Source: CALITV01 sp964415795 (GTDB lineage: Bacteria; UBP6; UBA1177; JAKLFG01). From it: DNA of 26,513 nt. Below the pieces are notes generated by a model. The model did no database searches. It had not been told where the DNA came from and saw nothing but the letters and a program-made list of their open reading frames with translations. The DNA lies in assembly GCA_964415795.1 (NCBI GenBank), contig CAYQBN010000022.1:1-26513 (forward strand), given 5' to 3'. A program made the position numbers and the translations under genes. Positions 7,405-15,741 of this stretch are shown one piece after another. Each line of letters starts with the position of its first letter. Within the stretch, counting starts at the first letter, position 1.

Positions 7405-7614
7405 AAAAAAGTGCGCCGGGAGCACTAGCGACACCCCCGCTCAAATCTACCGAAACGGAAAGAACTACCGTTCCTCCTCGCAGCATTCGATTCCGGCAAT
7501 GGTTTCGGGGGCCTGCCACCCCGTCTCTCTATGTACTACACCAACGGAGGTCTCCTCTGGCCCCCTTCGGTAAGGAGATCAATGGCGCGCCGCTTGCCGT
7601 TCGGTCGCTAAAAA

Positions 7615-7643
7615 TTGAAAACGCCTTCCGGTCGAGGTATAGT
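7615..7643 (+). promoter_or_regulatory. Sigma-70-type promoter of udk-dacB
   Basis: TTGAAA (7615-7620), 17 bp, TATAGT (7638-7643). The expected transcript start near 7650 gives a leader of about 20 bases, just enough for the GGGAGG ribosome-binding site before the udk ATG at 7671. Confidence 0.75.
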
Positions 7644-7670
7644 GTCGCGAACAACGGCAGGGAGGATGCC

Positions 7671-8315
7671 ATGCCGCTCGTCATCGGTATCGCCGGGGGC
7701 ACCGGCTCGGGGAAGTCGACCATCGCGCACAACATCAAGGCGGCGATGGCGCCGGAAGAGACGGTGGCCATCATCGAGATGGATGCGTACTATAAGGACT
7801 TCAGTCATCTCTCTCCGGAAGAGCGGGAAAACCTCAACTACGACCACCCCGATATGATAGATTTCGATTTGTTCTATCGGCAACTGAAGAGCCTCATCGC
7901 GGGGCAGGCGATCGACAAGCCGCTTTACGATTTCGTGCGTCATGGGCGGTTGACTGAGGTTGACCGGGTCGAGCCGGCCGACATCATCGTGGTCGAAGGG
8001 ATTCTCACTTTCCACCGCAAGGAGATACGCGATCTATTCGACATCAAGATGTTCGTGGACACCGATCCCGATATCCGCGTCTTCCGGCGCATCCGGCGCG
8101 ATATCGAAGTGCGGGGCCGGAAGTTCGAGCAGATACGCAAGCAGTACTACGAGACGGTCAAGCCGATGCATGCCCAGTTCGTCGAACCGTCGAAGAAGTG
8201 GGCCGACCTCGTTCTCCCCGAGGGAGGCGAGAATGTTGTCGCGATAGACATGATCGTGACCAAGATCCGCGAGTGGCTCCGCGAGCACCGAGCGAACAAT
8301 CACTCCACGCGATGA
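7671..8315 (+). CDS. udk: Uridine kinase
   Basis: This 214-residue cytoplasmic enzyme phosphorylates uridine and cytidine with ATP or GTP in pyrimidine salvage. The P-loop GGTGSGKST is at residues 9-17; the substrate-site features follow: MDAYYKD, the NYDHPDMIDFDL stretch that identifies uridine kinase rather than phosphoribulokinase, YDFVRHGR, then VVEGILTF and the FVDTDPDIRVFRRIRRDI lid region with RGR. Length matches bacterial Udk (about 205-215). The start is supported by GGGAGG five bases upstream and by the promoter spacing. The stop overlaps the next gene's start (ATGA), so udk and the carboxypeptidase gene are likely coupled, although their functions are not related. Confidence 0.96.
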   Translation: MPLVIGIAGGTGSGKSTIAHNIKAAMAPEETVAIIEMDAYYKDFSHLSPEERENLNYDHPDMIDFDLFYRQLKSLIAGQAIDKPLYDFVRHGRLTEVDRVEPADIIVVEGILTFHRKEIRDLFDIKMFVDTDPDIRVFRRIRRDIEVRGRKFEQIRKQYYETVKPMHAQFVEPSKKWADLVLPEGGENVVAIDMIVTKIREWLREHRANNHSTR

Positions 8316-9676
8316 AGGCATTTTTCCTCGTATTTATTCTTTCAACGGCGTTTCTCTATGGGCAGAGCGCGCAAACCTCTTTTGCTCCCAACTTCGGCAT
8401 CCTTGCGCCGGAGGAGGTTGGGCTCGTCCTCTACGACATTGCCGCGGGCAAAGAGGTCGTCGCGCACAACCGCGACAAAGCTTTCCCCTACGCCTCGAAT
8501 GTCAAGCTCGTTACCACTGGGGCAGCGCTCGCGTATCTTGGGCGCAACTACACCTTCAAGACGAAATTCTTCTACAAGCCCGAGACGGCGACCCTCTACA
8601 TGAAGACGCTCGGTGATCCGACGATGGTCATGGAGGAGTTGTGGCTCGTCGCGAACGAACTGCGCAATCGCGGTGTCCAGTTCATCGCGCGGGTCGTCGC
8701 CGACGACTACGCCTATGGCGAGAAGGGCTCCATCCCGATGAGCGGTAACGACGGAACGGGGCGTGCCTACAACGCCTATCTCTCGCCGTTCGCGCTCAAC
8801 TACAACGCGGTCGAGGTGGTGATCCTTCCCAAGAAGGCGGGCGAGCCGGCACAGGCATTCGTCGCGACGCCGGGGCGCCATGTGACGCTCGAGGGGAGTG
8901 TGCTGACGGTGAAAGGAAAGGAGAAGAAGGTCGAGATACGGTCGCTCGACGACAACGGGCGGACCAGACTCATCCTTTCGGGAACCATTGGCGAAGACCT
9001 CAGGGAAGGCCTTCGGAAAGAGCGCAAGGTGTGGAATCCGCTTCAGTACTACACCGACACGCTGATGCATTTCCTTTTCCAGGCCAAGGACATTCGCGCC
9101 GAGCGGGCGCGGCTCGACGATAGCCTCTTCGAGGCTGCCGACGGTATCCGCTACACGCACGAGAGCCGCGAACTCTTTCTTATCCTCACCTACATGAACC
9201 GCTGGTCGACCAACTTCATCGCCGATGCGATCATGTATGCGATCGGGCTGGAGAAAAAGAAAGACCACCGGGCGGGGCTCTCCATTCTCAAGGGATATGC
9301 CAAGAATCTGACCGGCATGGAGCCCGACATCATCAACGCCTGCGGCCTTGGTACGGTGAGCCAGAACCTCCTCACACCGGGATTCGTGATCGATCTCCTC
9401 AAAAAGGAATACGGCAATGCCTATACGATGCCCGACTTCTTCGCGACATTGCCGGTGGCAGGTGAGGAGGGAACGGTCAAAAAGGTAAAAGCGGACTATC
9501 GTTCTCAGGCGCGGCTCAAGACAGGGAGCCTGTCGTTCGTTGCGGCGGTGTCAGGCCTTCTCCGTGCTCAGAGCGGAAAACTTTACCTTATCACGCTCGT
9601 GATCCATTCACCCAAAAAGGCTTATCTCGTTCCCGAGCGGGACATCATTCTCGATCAGATCTGGAAAGCGTTCTGA
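8312..9676 (+). CDS. dacB: D-alanyl-D-alanine carboxypeptidase/endopeptidase, PBP4 (DacB, S13) family
   Basis: This 454-residue protein has a Sec signal peptide (MKAFFLVFILSTAFLYGQSA, cleavage near residue 18-20) and works in the periplasm on peptidoglycan peptides. The three penicillin-binding motifs are present: SNVK at 62-65 with the nucleophile Ser62, STN at 299-301, and KTG at 403-405. An insert of about 200 residues lies between the first two, as expected for S13 enzymes. The conserved DGSGLS-type stretch of the family reads NACGLGTVS here (about 342-350), a departure whose effect is unknown. The ATG at 8312 overlaps the udk stop and begins the signal peptide; the frame is open upstream but that part lies inside udk. 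It ends two bases from the convergent mscS-like gene. Confidence 0.93.
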   Translation: MKAFFLVFILSTAFLYGQSAQTSFAPNFGILAPEEVGLVLYDIAAGKEVVAHNRDKAFPYASNVKLVTTGAALAYLGRNYTFKTKFFYKPETATLYMKTLGDPTMVMEELWLVANELRNRGVQFIARVVADDYAYGEKGSIPMSGNDGTGRAYNAYLSPFALNYNAVEVVILPKKAGEPAQAFVATPGRHVTLEGSVLTVKGKEKKVEIRSLDDNGRTRLILSGTIGEDLREGLRKERKVWNPLQYYTDTLMHFLFQAKDIRAERARLDDSLFEAADGIRYTHESRELFLILTYMNRWSTNFIADAIMYAIGLEKKKDHRAGLSILKGYAKNLTGMEPDIINACGLGTVSQNLLTPGFVIDLLKKEYGNAYTMPDFFATLPVAGEEGTVKKVKADYRSQARLKTGSLSFVAAVSGLLRAQSGKLYLITLVIHSPKKAYLVPERDIILDQIWKAF

Positions 9677-9678
9677 GA

Positions 9679-10854
9679 TCAGCGCGCTGCGACGCGCCGC
9701 ACATCGTCGCCTGATGGCATTTGAAGGATCCTTAGTCCGAAACGCGGGAGAAGAGCGATCGTCGTTTCGGTGAGTTCGTTCTGAATGGATTCGAACTCTT
9801 CCCAGACGGTGGTGTTGGTAAAAAGGTATATCTGGAGCGGCAAGCCGGTGTGGTTCGGCTCAAGTGTTCGTACCATGAGGGCATGATCGGAGCGCACTCT
9901 CGGGTGTTCGCGGAGGAAAGATAAGAACGCCTTGCGGAAAAGGGTGAGGTTGGTCGTTTCACCGGTCGTTTCTTCAAGCACCTTTTGCACGAAGCGGCCG
10001 ATCTGCGGATCGGTGGTGAGCCGCGTACGGTCATCAGCGGAAAGCATGGTCACCGACGAAGTGTCGAGCGGTACTGAGCGGACCATGCGGCGGGCACCGC
10101 TCTCCTGCATCGCGCGCCAGTTGGTGAAGCTTTCGTCAAGGAACTTCTGGGTTGGAATATAGGTGATGGTGTTGTCCCAGTTGCGCACCTTTACCGTGTA
10201 GAGGGAGATGTCGATCACCTCGCCGTCGGCACCGCGGCTTTCCATTGAGATCCAGTCGCCCTGCCGCACCGACCCGCTAAGGCCCATCTGGAGACTTGCG
10301 ACAAACCCGAGGATCGCATCTTTAAAGATGAGCATGAGCACTGCGCTGAGCGCGCCGAGCCCCGAAAGGATGAGTACCGGCGATTTCCCCATGAGTACCG
10401 CCGCCATGAGGATCGCGGTGACGAGGTAGATGACGATGATCGCTATCTGGAAGAAACCCTTGATGGGGCGTCCTTTCGAGAACTCGGATCGTTCGTAGAT
10501 CGCTTCGAGCGAGCGGAGCAAACGCGCGATGAAGAGCGCGCCGACGAGCAGCGCGAACGCGACCATGCTCCGCCGGATCGCCGTCTCGATGGCAGGGAAG
10601 AGCGGTGCCGCGGTATAGACGACGAGGATGGGAATGAGGTGGATGAGAGCATGGAAGACCCGCTTTTCGAAGAGGACATCGTCCCACGAGACGCTGCTTC
10701 TTTTCGTTACATAGGCGATCGCTTTGAGGATGTAGTGCCTACCGATGAAGTAAAGGAGATAAGCGAACGCGAGAACGGCGAGGACCCGCGCGGGATATTC
10801 GAGGAACGGATAAGGGGCGAACAGGGAGTGCCAAAGCGCAGCGATGGTTTTCAT
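9679..10854 (-). CDS. MscS-family mechanosensitive channel, YbdG-like
   Basis: This 391-residue inner-membrane protein has about five hydrophobic segments in its first 200 residues and a soluble MscS beta domain after them. The pore-lining helix and beta-domain entry read LILSGLGALSAVLMLIFKD...GLSGSVRQGDWISM, and the following ADGEVIDISLYTVKVRNWDNT and PTQKFLDESFTNWRAM match the YbdG (MscM) branch better than MscS itself. It should open under membrane tension during osmotic downshock. It begins three bases after the 787-residue lipoprotein gene on the same strand with only a weak ribosome-binding site, so translation is probably coupled. Length is near that of YbdG (about 415). Confidence 0.93.
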   Translation of the reverse strand: MKTIAALWHSLFAPYPFLEYPARVLAVLAFAYLLYFIGRHYILKAIAYVTKRSSVSWDDVLFEKRVFHALIHLIPILVVYTAAPLFPAIETAIRRSMVAFALLVGALFIARLLRSLEAIYERSEFSKGRPIKGFFQIAIIVIYLVTAILMAAVLMGKSPVLILSGLGALSAVLMLIFKDAILGFVASLQMGLSGSVRQGDWISMESRGADGEVIDISLYTVKVRNWDNTITYIPTQKFLDESFTNWRAMQESGARRMVRSVPLDTSSVTMLSADDRTRLTTDPQIGRFVQKVLEETTGETTNLTLFRKAFLSFLREHPRVRSDHALMVRTLEPNHTGLPLQIYLFTNTTVWEEFESIQNELTETTIALLPRFGLRILQMPSGDDVRRVAAR

Positions 10855-10857
10855 GGC

Positions 10858-13221
10858 TTACTCGCTCACGAAGATGCAGTCGGTGATGAGGCGTTGGGCG
10901 GTGTCGAAACCGGCACCGAGCGTCATCTGGGGACTTGGGTTCGCGTAGGTTGCGGGCAAGAGGAAGAGGTGCGCGTTGCCGGTCGGCGGGAAGAAGACCT
11001 TGGCGCGGGTATCGCCGGTGATATCGAGCGTTGCACGCGAAGAGCCACTCCCGTTCACCGAGGCGCCGTTTGCCGTGATCCCCGCTTCGAAGGGAACGAT
11101 GGTGAGTGCCTTTTGGACCATCGTGTCGCCGCTCACATTGACCAGTTGGGCAAGGGAGAAACGGAAGACCGAGGTGTCTGCCCCTTCGGTCACATATAGG
11201 TTGAGGTAGATGTCCCACGTCGAACTCGTGAGGAGTTTGAAATAGGGGTATGGTTCTGCCGCGACCGGAGTGATCGCCGAGTTGCCGAGCGTGTTCTTGT
11301 CGTTCGCCGCTGAAAAGTCGTAGCGGGCGATCGCCGGATGAGCGGTGATGAAATCGGCGATAGAGCCGCCGTTGATCGTCAGGTCGAGCTGGACCTTCGC
11401 CGTGCCGATGTTCAGCGTCTTCCCAGCGATGTCGCTCGTGCCGATGGTAAGGTCGGTGCTGATGGTGCCGCGCTGATCGTAGCCGAACAGGTGCGATCCC
11501 TTGTAGACCACATGGTAGGCTCCGGCGGGCGCCATGAAGGAGTAGGTGCCGTCTGAGAGCGTGCCGAGGTTGACGACCGGAGTCTCGGTCTGGGTCGTCG
11601 TATCGCGGAGGAAAAGTATGTCATCTGTGGCGTTCGACACCGGGGATCCCTCGAAGGTAACGGTGCCCGAGACGGTGAGGGGGCTTACCACGATGTCGAG
11701 TTGCATCTCGGTGATGAAGTCGGAGCCGCTGACGAATTGGAAGGCATCTATCCCGTTCACGCTCACCTTCGTCGTGAAGGGGAGGTAGTTGGTCATGCCG
11801 GCGATGTCGTTGAAGTAGCTCTCGAAATAGAGCGAGAAGGGTTGCGGTGTGTATTCGAACTCGGTGCATTCGAGGTTCTTGCAGACCTTTTGACGACGCA
11901 CGAGGAGCGCCGAGTAGGTGTAGTCGTCACCCGAGGCGCCGAGGTCCTTGAGGATGACCGTGCCGCTCGCCATGCTCATCGCCTTGAGCCGCCCGCGGGT
12001 ACACTGTGCCTCGGTCGGTTGGCACGAGGTGAGCGCGGGGAAGGGGCCGCCCGCCGTCTTGAGCGATATCGTCCCGCTCACCCGGCCAAAGTCGAGTGAC
12101 ACGCTGCCTGTCGTCGCGGAAGAGAACTCGCTCCACTGGGTGAGGCGTATCATACTGTAGGGGTAATCGTCCTGCTCGGCGAGATAGACGATGGTATAGG
12201 TGACCCCTTCATTCGCGACGATCTCAGCGTTGTAAGCGGTCGATGAGCCAAGGTTGCCGACAAGGATCGTCGAGATCGGTTCGAGCGGCGGATCCTTGAC
12301 GATGGCGAGCAGGCCGCTGGAAAGCGCCACTCCTTCGATCGAGGCGTTCCCGTTCACGGTGGCGGTGACGATGTCGAGAGGAACGCTCGCGGCGCTGTCC
12401 ACCGTAAGCGCCGTCGTTCCAGAGCGGAACTTGGCATAGAAGGCGGGGGCGCCATCGCTCAGGTGACCCGAGAAGGTGGCGGTGTAGGTGCCCTTGGGAA
12501 CGGTCAGGGTAAAATCCGCGAAATTGCTGTAGGGTATCTCGAAGGAGTAGGTTCCGTTTTGGAGCGTTATCTTGGTTTCGGTGGCGGCAGCGCCGGTGAG
12601 CGCCGGGAAGGCGGCGCCGTTCTTGGTCACCGTCCCCGAGATAGTGACGAGTGGCAGATCGATGGGCAAGGTCATCGTGCCGGCCACCGTCACCTGTTCG
12701 GCAATGACCACGGCGGTGTTGTCAGGATCGTCCGGCTTGGCTTTGGGGCCTCGGTAGAAGAATCGGTAGGTGCCTGGTGCGAGATGAACATTCTTTCCGG
12801 TAAGCGCAGGAGAGAGCTCCGCGACCTTGAACTCGCTCTTGGTCGTTTCGTCCTCCGCCCACAGTTCTCCTTGGACGAGGCTGTCGTTGCTGATGCCGTT
12901 CACCGTTATCGGACCAAAGGTGATGGTGTGGAGCACGACATCGAAAACGATGAGACTGCCTTCTTCCGCGAAGAGGCAGGGACCGGTATAGCCATCGTCG
13001 TCGGGAAGGATGGCATCCTCTTCGATAGTTTCCTCGTCGGGGGACGCGGCATCATCCTTGACGAGATCGATGTCATTCGTCTCGTCGGGAATGCTTGTGT
13101 CTATTTCGCATTGGCCGGTCGAATCATCCCAGTGATACCCTTCGGGGCACTGGTGACCACCACCGCCGCACGCCACGATGAGAAGAAGCGCCGCGCCGAG
13201 CGTAAGTCCGTAACGCACCAT
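10858..13221 (-). CDS. Large modular lipoprotein with repeated beta-sandwich (carboxypeptidase-regulatory-like) units
   Basis: This 787-residue protein begins with a lipoprotein signal (LLLIVAC, lipid Cys18) and GGGG. Then come a short Cys-containing motif, CPEGYHWDDSTGQC (25-38), and a strongly acidic linker (41-80). From about 86 on the chain is built of repeated all-beta units: strands such as ISGTVTKNGAAFPALTG (194-210), VSGTISLKTAGGPFPAL (381-397) and VSGTVTFEGSPVSN (517-530), with GTYSFEIP or GTYRFFY-type strands following, the pattern of carboxypeptidase-D regulatory (transthyretin-like) domains. Modules recur roughly every 95-135 residues. There is no enzymatic motif. It is presumably anchored at the outer membrane or cell surface; a binding or structural role is a guess. 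Its own promoter lies 37 bp upstream, and mscS follows at three bases. Confidence 0.85.
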   Translation of the reverse strand: MVRYGLTLGAALLLIVACGGGGHQCPEGYHWDDSTGQCEIDTSIPDETNDIDLVKDDAASPDEETIEEDAILPDDDGYTGPCLFAEEGSLIVFDVVLHTITFGPITVNGISNDSLVQGELWAEDETTKSEFKVAELSPALTGKNVHLAPGTYRFFYRGPKAKPDDPDNTAVVIAEQVTVAGTMTLPIDLPLVTISGTVTKNGAAFPALTGAAATETKITLQNGTYSFEIPYSNFADFTLTVPKGTYTATFSGHLSDGAPAFYAKFRSGTTALTVDSAASVPLDIVTATVNGNASIEGVALSSGLLAIVKDPPLEPISTILVGNLGSSTAYNAEIVANEGVTYTIVYLAEQDDYPYSMIRLTQWSEFSSATTGSVSLDFGRVSGTISLKTAGGPFPALTSCQPTEAQCTRGRLKAMSMASGTVILKDLGASGDDYTYSALLVRRQKVCKNLECTEFEYTPQPFSLYFESYFNDIAGMTNYLPFTTKVSVNGIDAFQFVSGSDFITEMQLDIVVSPLTVSGTVTFEGSPVSNATDDILFLRDTTTQTETPVVNLGTLSDGTYSFMAPAGAYHVVYKGSHLFGYDQRGTISTDLTIGTSDIAGKTLNIGTAKVQLDLTINGGSIADFITAHPAIARYDFSAANDKNTLGNSAITPVAAEPYPYFKLLTSSTWDIYLNLYVTEGADTSVFRFSLAQLVNVSGDTMVQKALTIVPFEAGITANGASVNGSGSSRATLDITGDTRAKVFFPPTGNAHLFLLPATYANPSPQMTLGAGFDTAQRLITDCIFVSE

Positions 13222-13257
13222 GGGAACCTCCCTTTGCTCATTGGTTCGGAACGGCTC

Positions 13258-13286
13258 ATTCTAAGAGTGTCGGAAGAGGAAGTCAA
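13258..13286 (-). promoter_or_regulatory. Strong sigma-70-type promoter of the large lipoprotein gene
   Basis: On the minus strand TTGACT (13281-13286), 17 bp, TAGAAT (13258-13263). The leader of about 30 bases contains GGGAGG six bases before the ATG at 13221. It diverges from the promoter at 13310-13337, so the two transcription starts lie about 90 bp apart. Confidence 0.8.
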
Positions 13287-13309
13287 CACGGGAAAGGCTC
13301 TAAGAAAAG

Positions 13310-13337
13310 TTGCGCCGTTTTCCGGTGCGGCTATACT
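13310..13337 (+). promoter_or_regulatory. Sigma-70-type promoter of the small lipoprotein-coaE-nucleotidase operon
   Basis: TTGCGC (13310-13315), 16 bp, TATACT (13332-13337). A GGAGG lies seven to twelve bases before the ATG at 13369, which supports that start rather than any start farther upstream in the same open frame. Confidence 0.7.
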
Positions 13338-13368
13338 GAGCGGGTCTGGTAACCGGAGGTGTGGAGCC

Positions 13369-13656
13369 ATGAGATGTGTGCTAGTGGTGATGGCAGTGCT
13401 TCTGCTCTTCCTTGTTTCCTGTGAGATAAAGGAGAAACTACCCGACAATGCAGTTGTTCTCGAGCAGGTTATCTTCATTGATGAGGTGGAACGTGGTGTC
13501 CCGCAAACCATTCAGATGCCGAACGGCACGGTGGTCACCTACAAGATGCCGACACGGCTTGCCGACGGCGACCTCATCAAGGTACGCGATATGCCGGGCG
13601 AGCGACCCTATTATATCAAGGTGAAACTCCAGCGGAGAGAACAGCGTGCCCCGTAA
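13369..13656 (+). CDS. Small lipoprotein of unknown function
   Basis: This 95-residue protein starts at ATG 13369, behind a good promoter and GGAGG; the frame is open far upstream, but that part is antisense to the lipoprotein gene. A short hydrophobic signal ends in the lipobox FLVSC, with lipid Cys18. The mature part of about 78 residues is beta-rich: VVLEQVIFIDEVERG, IQMPNGTVVTYKMP, then PYYIKVKLQRRE. This has the look of one half of a DnaJ-like or Ig-like small fold, but I recognise no family. It overlaps coaE by 11 bp, so the two are translationally linked although their functions seem unrelated. Confidence 0.8.
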   Translation: MRCVLVVMAVLLLFLVSCEIKEKLPDNAVVLEQVIFIDEVERGVPQTIQMPNGTVVTYKMPTRLADGDLIKVRDMPGERPYYIKVKLQRREQRAP

Positions 13657-14248
13657 TCTCGTCGCCATCACCGGCAATATCGCGACCGGCAAGAGCTATG
13701 TGGCCGAGATCATCCGACGCGACTACGACTTCGCCCATGTGGACGCCGATAAGATAGGACACCGTATCCTTACGGTGCCGGAGGTGAAGGACGAGATCCG
13801 CGCCCGTTTCGGCGACGCGGTGTTCACCGGGGATGGCGAGGTCGACCGCAAGGCGCTCGGTGCGCTCGTCTTCGGCGATCCGGTGGAGCTTGCCGCGCTC
13901 AACGCGATCACCCATCCGCGTATCATCGCCGCGGCACGCGAGGAGGTGCAGACCCTGATCGATGCGGGTCATCGGGTCCTTTTCGAAGCCGCCGTCCTCT
14001 TCGAGGCGGGATGGTCTCGGGAATTCTCCGTCATTCTTCTCACCATTTGCCACGAAGAAGAGCAAATTGCACGGCTTGTGCGACGGCTCGGCTGTCTTCC
14101 CGACGAGGCGCGTCGGATCATCGCTTCTCAGATGTCTCAGGACGAAAAGATGGATCGCGCGACCTATGTAATCGATACGACTCACGGTCCGCGTGCTTTC
14201 CGGAAGACGCTCAACCTTATCATGAAAGATATCTTGCACGACGGCTGA
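13646..14248 (+). CDS. coaE: Dephospho-CoA kinase
   Basis: This 200-residue cytoplasmic enzyme catalyses the last step of coenzyme A synthesis, ATP-dependent phosphorylation of the 3'-OH of dephospho-CoA. The P-loop is GNIATGKS (10-17), a variant of the usual GGIGSGKS; the substrate-site VDADKIGHRIL and the NAITHPRII motif typical of CoaE follow, as does LFEAAVLFEAGW. The start is GTG, inside the end of the upstream lipoprotein gene (11-bp overlap). Length is typical (about 200). The product CoA is a substrate of both ferredoxin oxidoreductases in this window, but the gene order alone does not show a link. Confidence 0.95.
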   Translation: MPRNLVAITGNIATGKSYVAEIIRRDYDFAHVDADKIGHRILTVPEVKDEIRARFGDAVFTGDGEVDRKALGALVFGDPVELAALNAITHPRIIAAAREEVQTLIDAGHRVLFEAAVLFEAGWSREFSVILLTICHEEEQIARLVRRLGCLPDEARRIIASQMSQDEKMDRATYVIDTTHGPRAFRKTLNLIMKDILHDG

Positions 14249-14253
14249 ACATT

Positions 14254-15741
14254 ATGAAGAGGAGGGGAGAGAGGGTGCAGGAAAGGTGCCGGGACATCGT
14301 CTTCATCGGTATGCTCCTCATGGCACTTTTCTGTGGCGCGTGCGAGAAGCTCTCCGATCTCGTCACCGAAGAAAAACAGCAGAAGATCCTCATCCTCTAT
14401 ACGAACGACGAACATGGCCACATCCTCGAAGGAAACGGCCGCGAGAAGGCGGTCATTCTCGATGAGATGTGGCGTGAGGAAGAGCGCGCATGCGGTGACT
14501 GTGTCGTCATAAAGGTTTCAGGTGGCGACAGTTACACCGGATCTGCCATCTCGTCGGTCTTCAAGGGGCGTTCGACGGCGGAGGTCATGCGGGAGATCGG
14601 CTACGAGATTTCGGCGGTCGGCAACCATGAGTTCGACTATGGCATGAGCGAGTTCGAAGAGAATCGACGCGCTTCGAAGATGAAATACCTGTCGGTGAAC
14701 ATCATCAACGCGAAGGCCAAACCGGCGTTTTCCACCTCGGAGATCGTCGAGCGGGGAGGCGTTCGTATCGCTTTCATCGGCGTCACGACCGAGGAGTTGC
14801 GGCAGGTTGCCTTCTCGGCGAACCTCAAGGATCTTCGCACCGTGGTCGCGTTGAGCGCCATTCAGCGCGAGGTGCGCCGGATAAAAGGGCAGGCCGACAT
14901 CGTTGTCGCGATCGCGCACCAGTCTTTCGAGAGTGCGCGGGAATGGTTCGCCGCGCTCGACGCCGAAGACCGGCCGCTTCTCGTGTTCAATGCCCACACG
15001 CACGAGGAGTATGTGCGCGATGTCGAGGGGACCTTCTTTATTCAGGCGAAGAAGTATCTCGAAAAGTATGCGCGGGTCGAGATCGTGCGGAAGGGGGGAA
15101 CCTTCTCGGTGAGCGACGCTCGCATCGTCACCTTGCGCGAAACACCGACCGGGAACGACCCACGTAGCGCGATGGTCCGCGATCTTCTGGGGCGCTATCG
15201 GGTGAAGATGGACCGGCTCGCCGGTGCCACTCTCATCGATGCGACCGCCGGTGTGCCGATCGACCGTTTCATGCGGCTCTACGCGTGTGCCGTTCTCGAT
15301 TCTTTCCCCGAGGCCGATGTCGCCTTATCGAATCCCGGTGCCTTTCGCGACGACATCCGTGCCGGTCCGGTCAAGGTGAGCGATATCATCTCGATGCTTC
15401 CCTTCGAGAACCGGCTCGTCGTTTCGGAGATACCGGGGAAGGATCTCGTTTACAATCTCAATCTCTCGGAGAACGCGGTGTGCGGCATGGAGAAGCGCGG
15501 CGACCAGTGGTATCGCAAGGGGGCGCCGCTCGATCCGAGCCAGCGCTACAAAGCGGTCATCCACGAGTACATCTTCGCCGGCGGCGACTACTACAAGTTC
15601 GTGGGAGAGCATATACAGAACCGTCTCACCGGTACCATTTGGCGCGTGCCGCTCATAAAGTTCCTCTCGGAATCGGGGAAGGAGGACCTTTCGTTCGAAG
15701 AGGCGGCCGAACGGCTCCTTACGAGATACGGCTACCGGTAG
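14254..15741 (+). CDS. 5'-nucleotidase/2',3'-cyclic phosphodiesterase-family lipoprotein
   Basis: This 495-residue protein has a lipoprotein signal ending at Cys30 (LFCGAC), then a metallophosphatase domain: YTNDEHGHI, GGDSYTG, GNHEFDYG, AHQS and NAHTHEE supply the expected Asp, Asn and His metal ligands of the binuclear centre. The C-terminal 5'-nucleotidase domain (about 320-495) shows ALSNPGAFRDDIRAG, VSDIISMLPFENRLVV and the substrate-stacking FAGGDYYKF loop. It should hydrolyse nucleotides or related phosphoesters outside the cytoplasm. It follows coaE by 5 bp. A second possible start, GTG at 14275, has AGGAGG nine bases upstream, while ATG 14254 has none; both keep the signal peptide. 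Its end overlaps the opposite Ior gene by 23 bp. Confidence 0.9.
   Translation: MKRRGERVQERCRDIVFIGMLLMALFCGACEKLSDLVTEEKQQKILILYTNDEHGHILEGNGREKAVILDEMWREEERACGDCVVIKVSGGDSYTGSAISSVFKGRSTAEVMREIGYEISAVGNHEFDYGMSEFEENRRASKMKYLSVNIINAKAKPAFSTSEIVERGGVRIAFIGVTTEELRQVAFSANLKDLRTVVALSAIQREVRRIKGQADIVVAIAHQSFESAREWFAALDAEDRPLLVFNAHTHEEYVRDVEGTFFIQAKKYLEKYARVEIVRKGGTFSVSDARIVTLRETPTGNDPRSAMVRDLLGRYRVKMDRLAGATLIDATAGVPIDRFMRLYACAVLDSFPEADVALSNPGAFRDDIRAGPVKVSDIISMLPFENRLVVSEIPGKDLVYNLNLSENAVCGMEKRGDQWYRKGAPLDPSQRYKAVIHEYIFAGGDYYKFVGEHIQNRLTGTIWRVPLIKFLSESGKEDLSFEEAAERLLTRYGYR

Larger units (their letters stand above)
7331..7670 (+). other. Gene-free region between two divergent operons
   Basis: These 340 bp separate the Vor operon (minus) from udk (plus). 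I see no convincing reading frame. The region holds the likely promoters of both operons, an A8 tract at 7403-7410 flanked by a weak 5-bp stem (visible on the minus strand as AGTGC...GCACT followed by T8), and about 150 bp (7450-7600) in which I recognise nothing. Confidence 0.6.

Noticed and set aside
7403..7424. Possible terminator (short stem plus T8 on the minus strand) upstream of the Vor operon
   Set aside because: The stem has only five pairs and a seven-base loop, and no gene is transcribed into it from that side.
8342..9268. A 308-codon minus-strand frame opposite dacB
   Set aside because: The plus strand encodes a full S13 enzyme with signal peptide and all three motifs; the minus frame matches nothing.
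12463..13368. Upstream extension of the small lipoprotein frame to a 397-codon protein
   Set aside because: The extension is antisense to the large lipoprotein gene; a promoter, ribosome-binding site and lipoprotein signal all mark ATG 13369 as the start.
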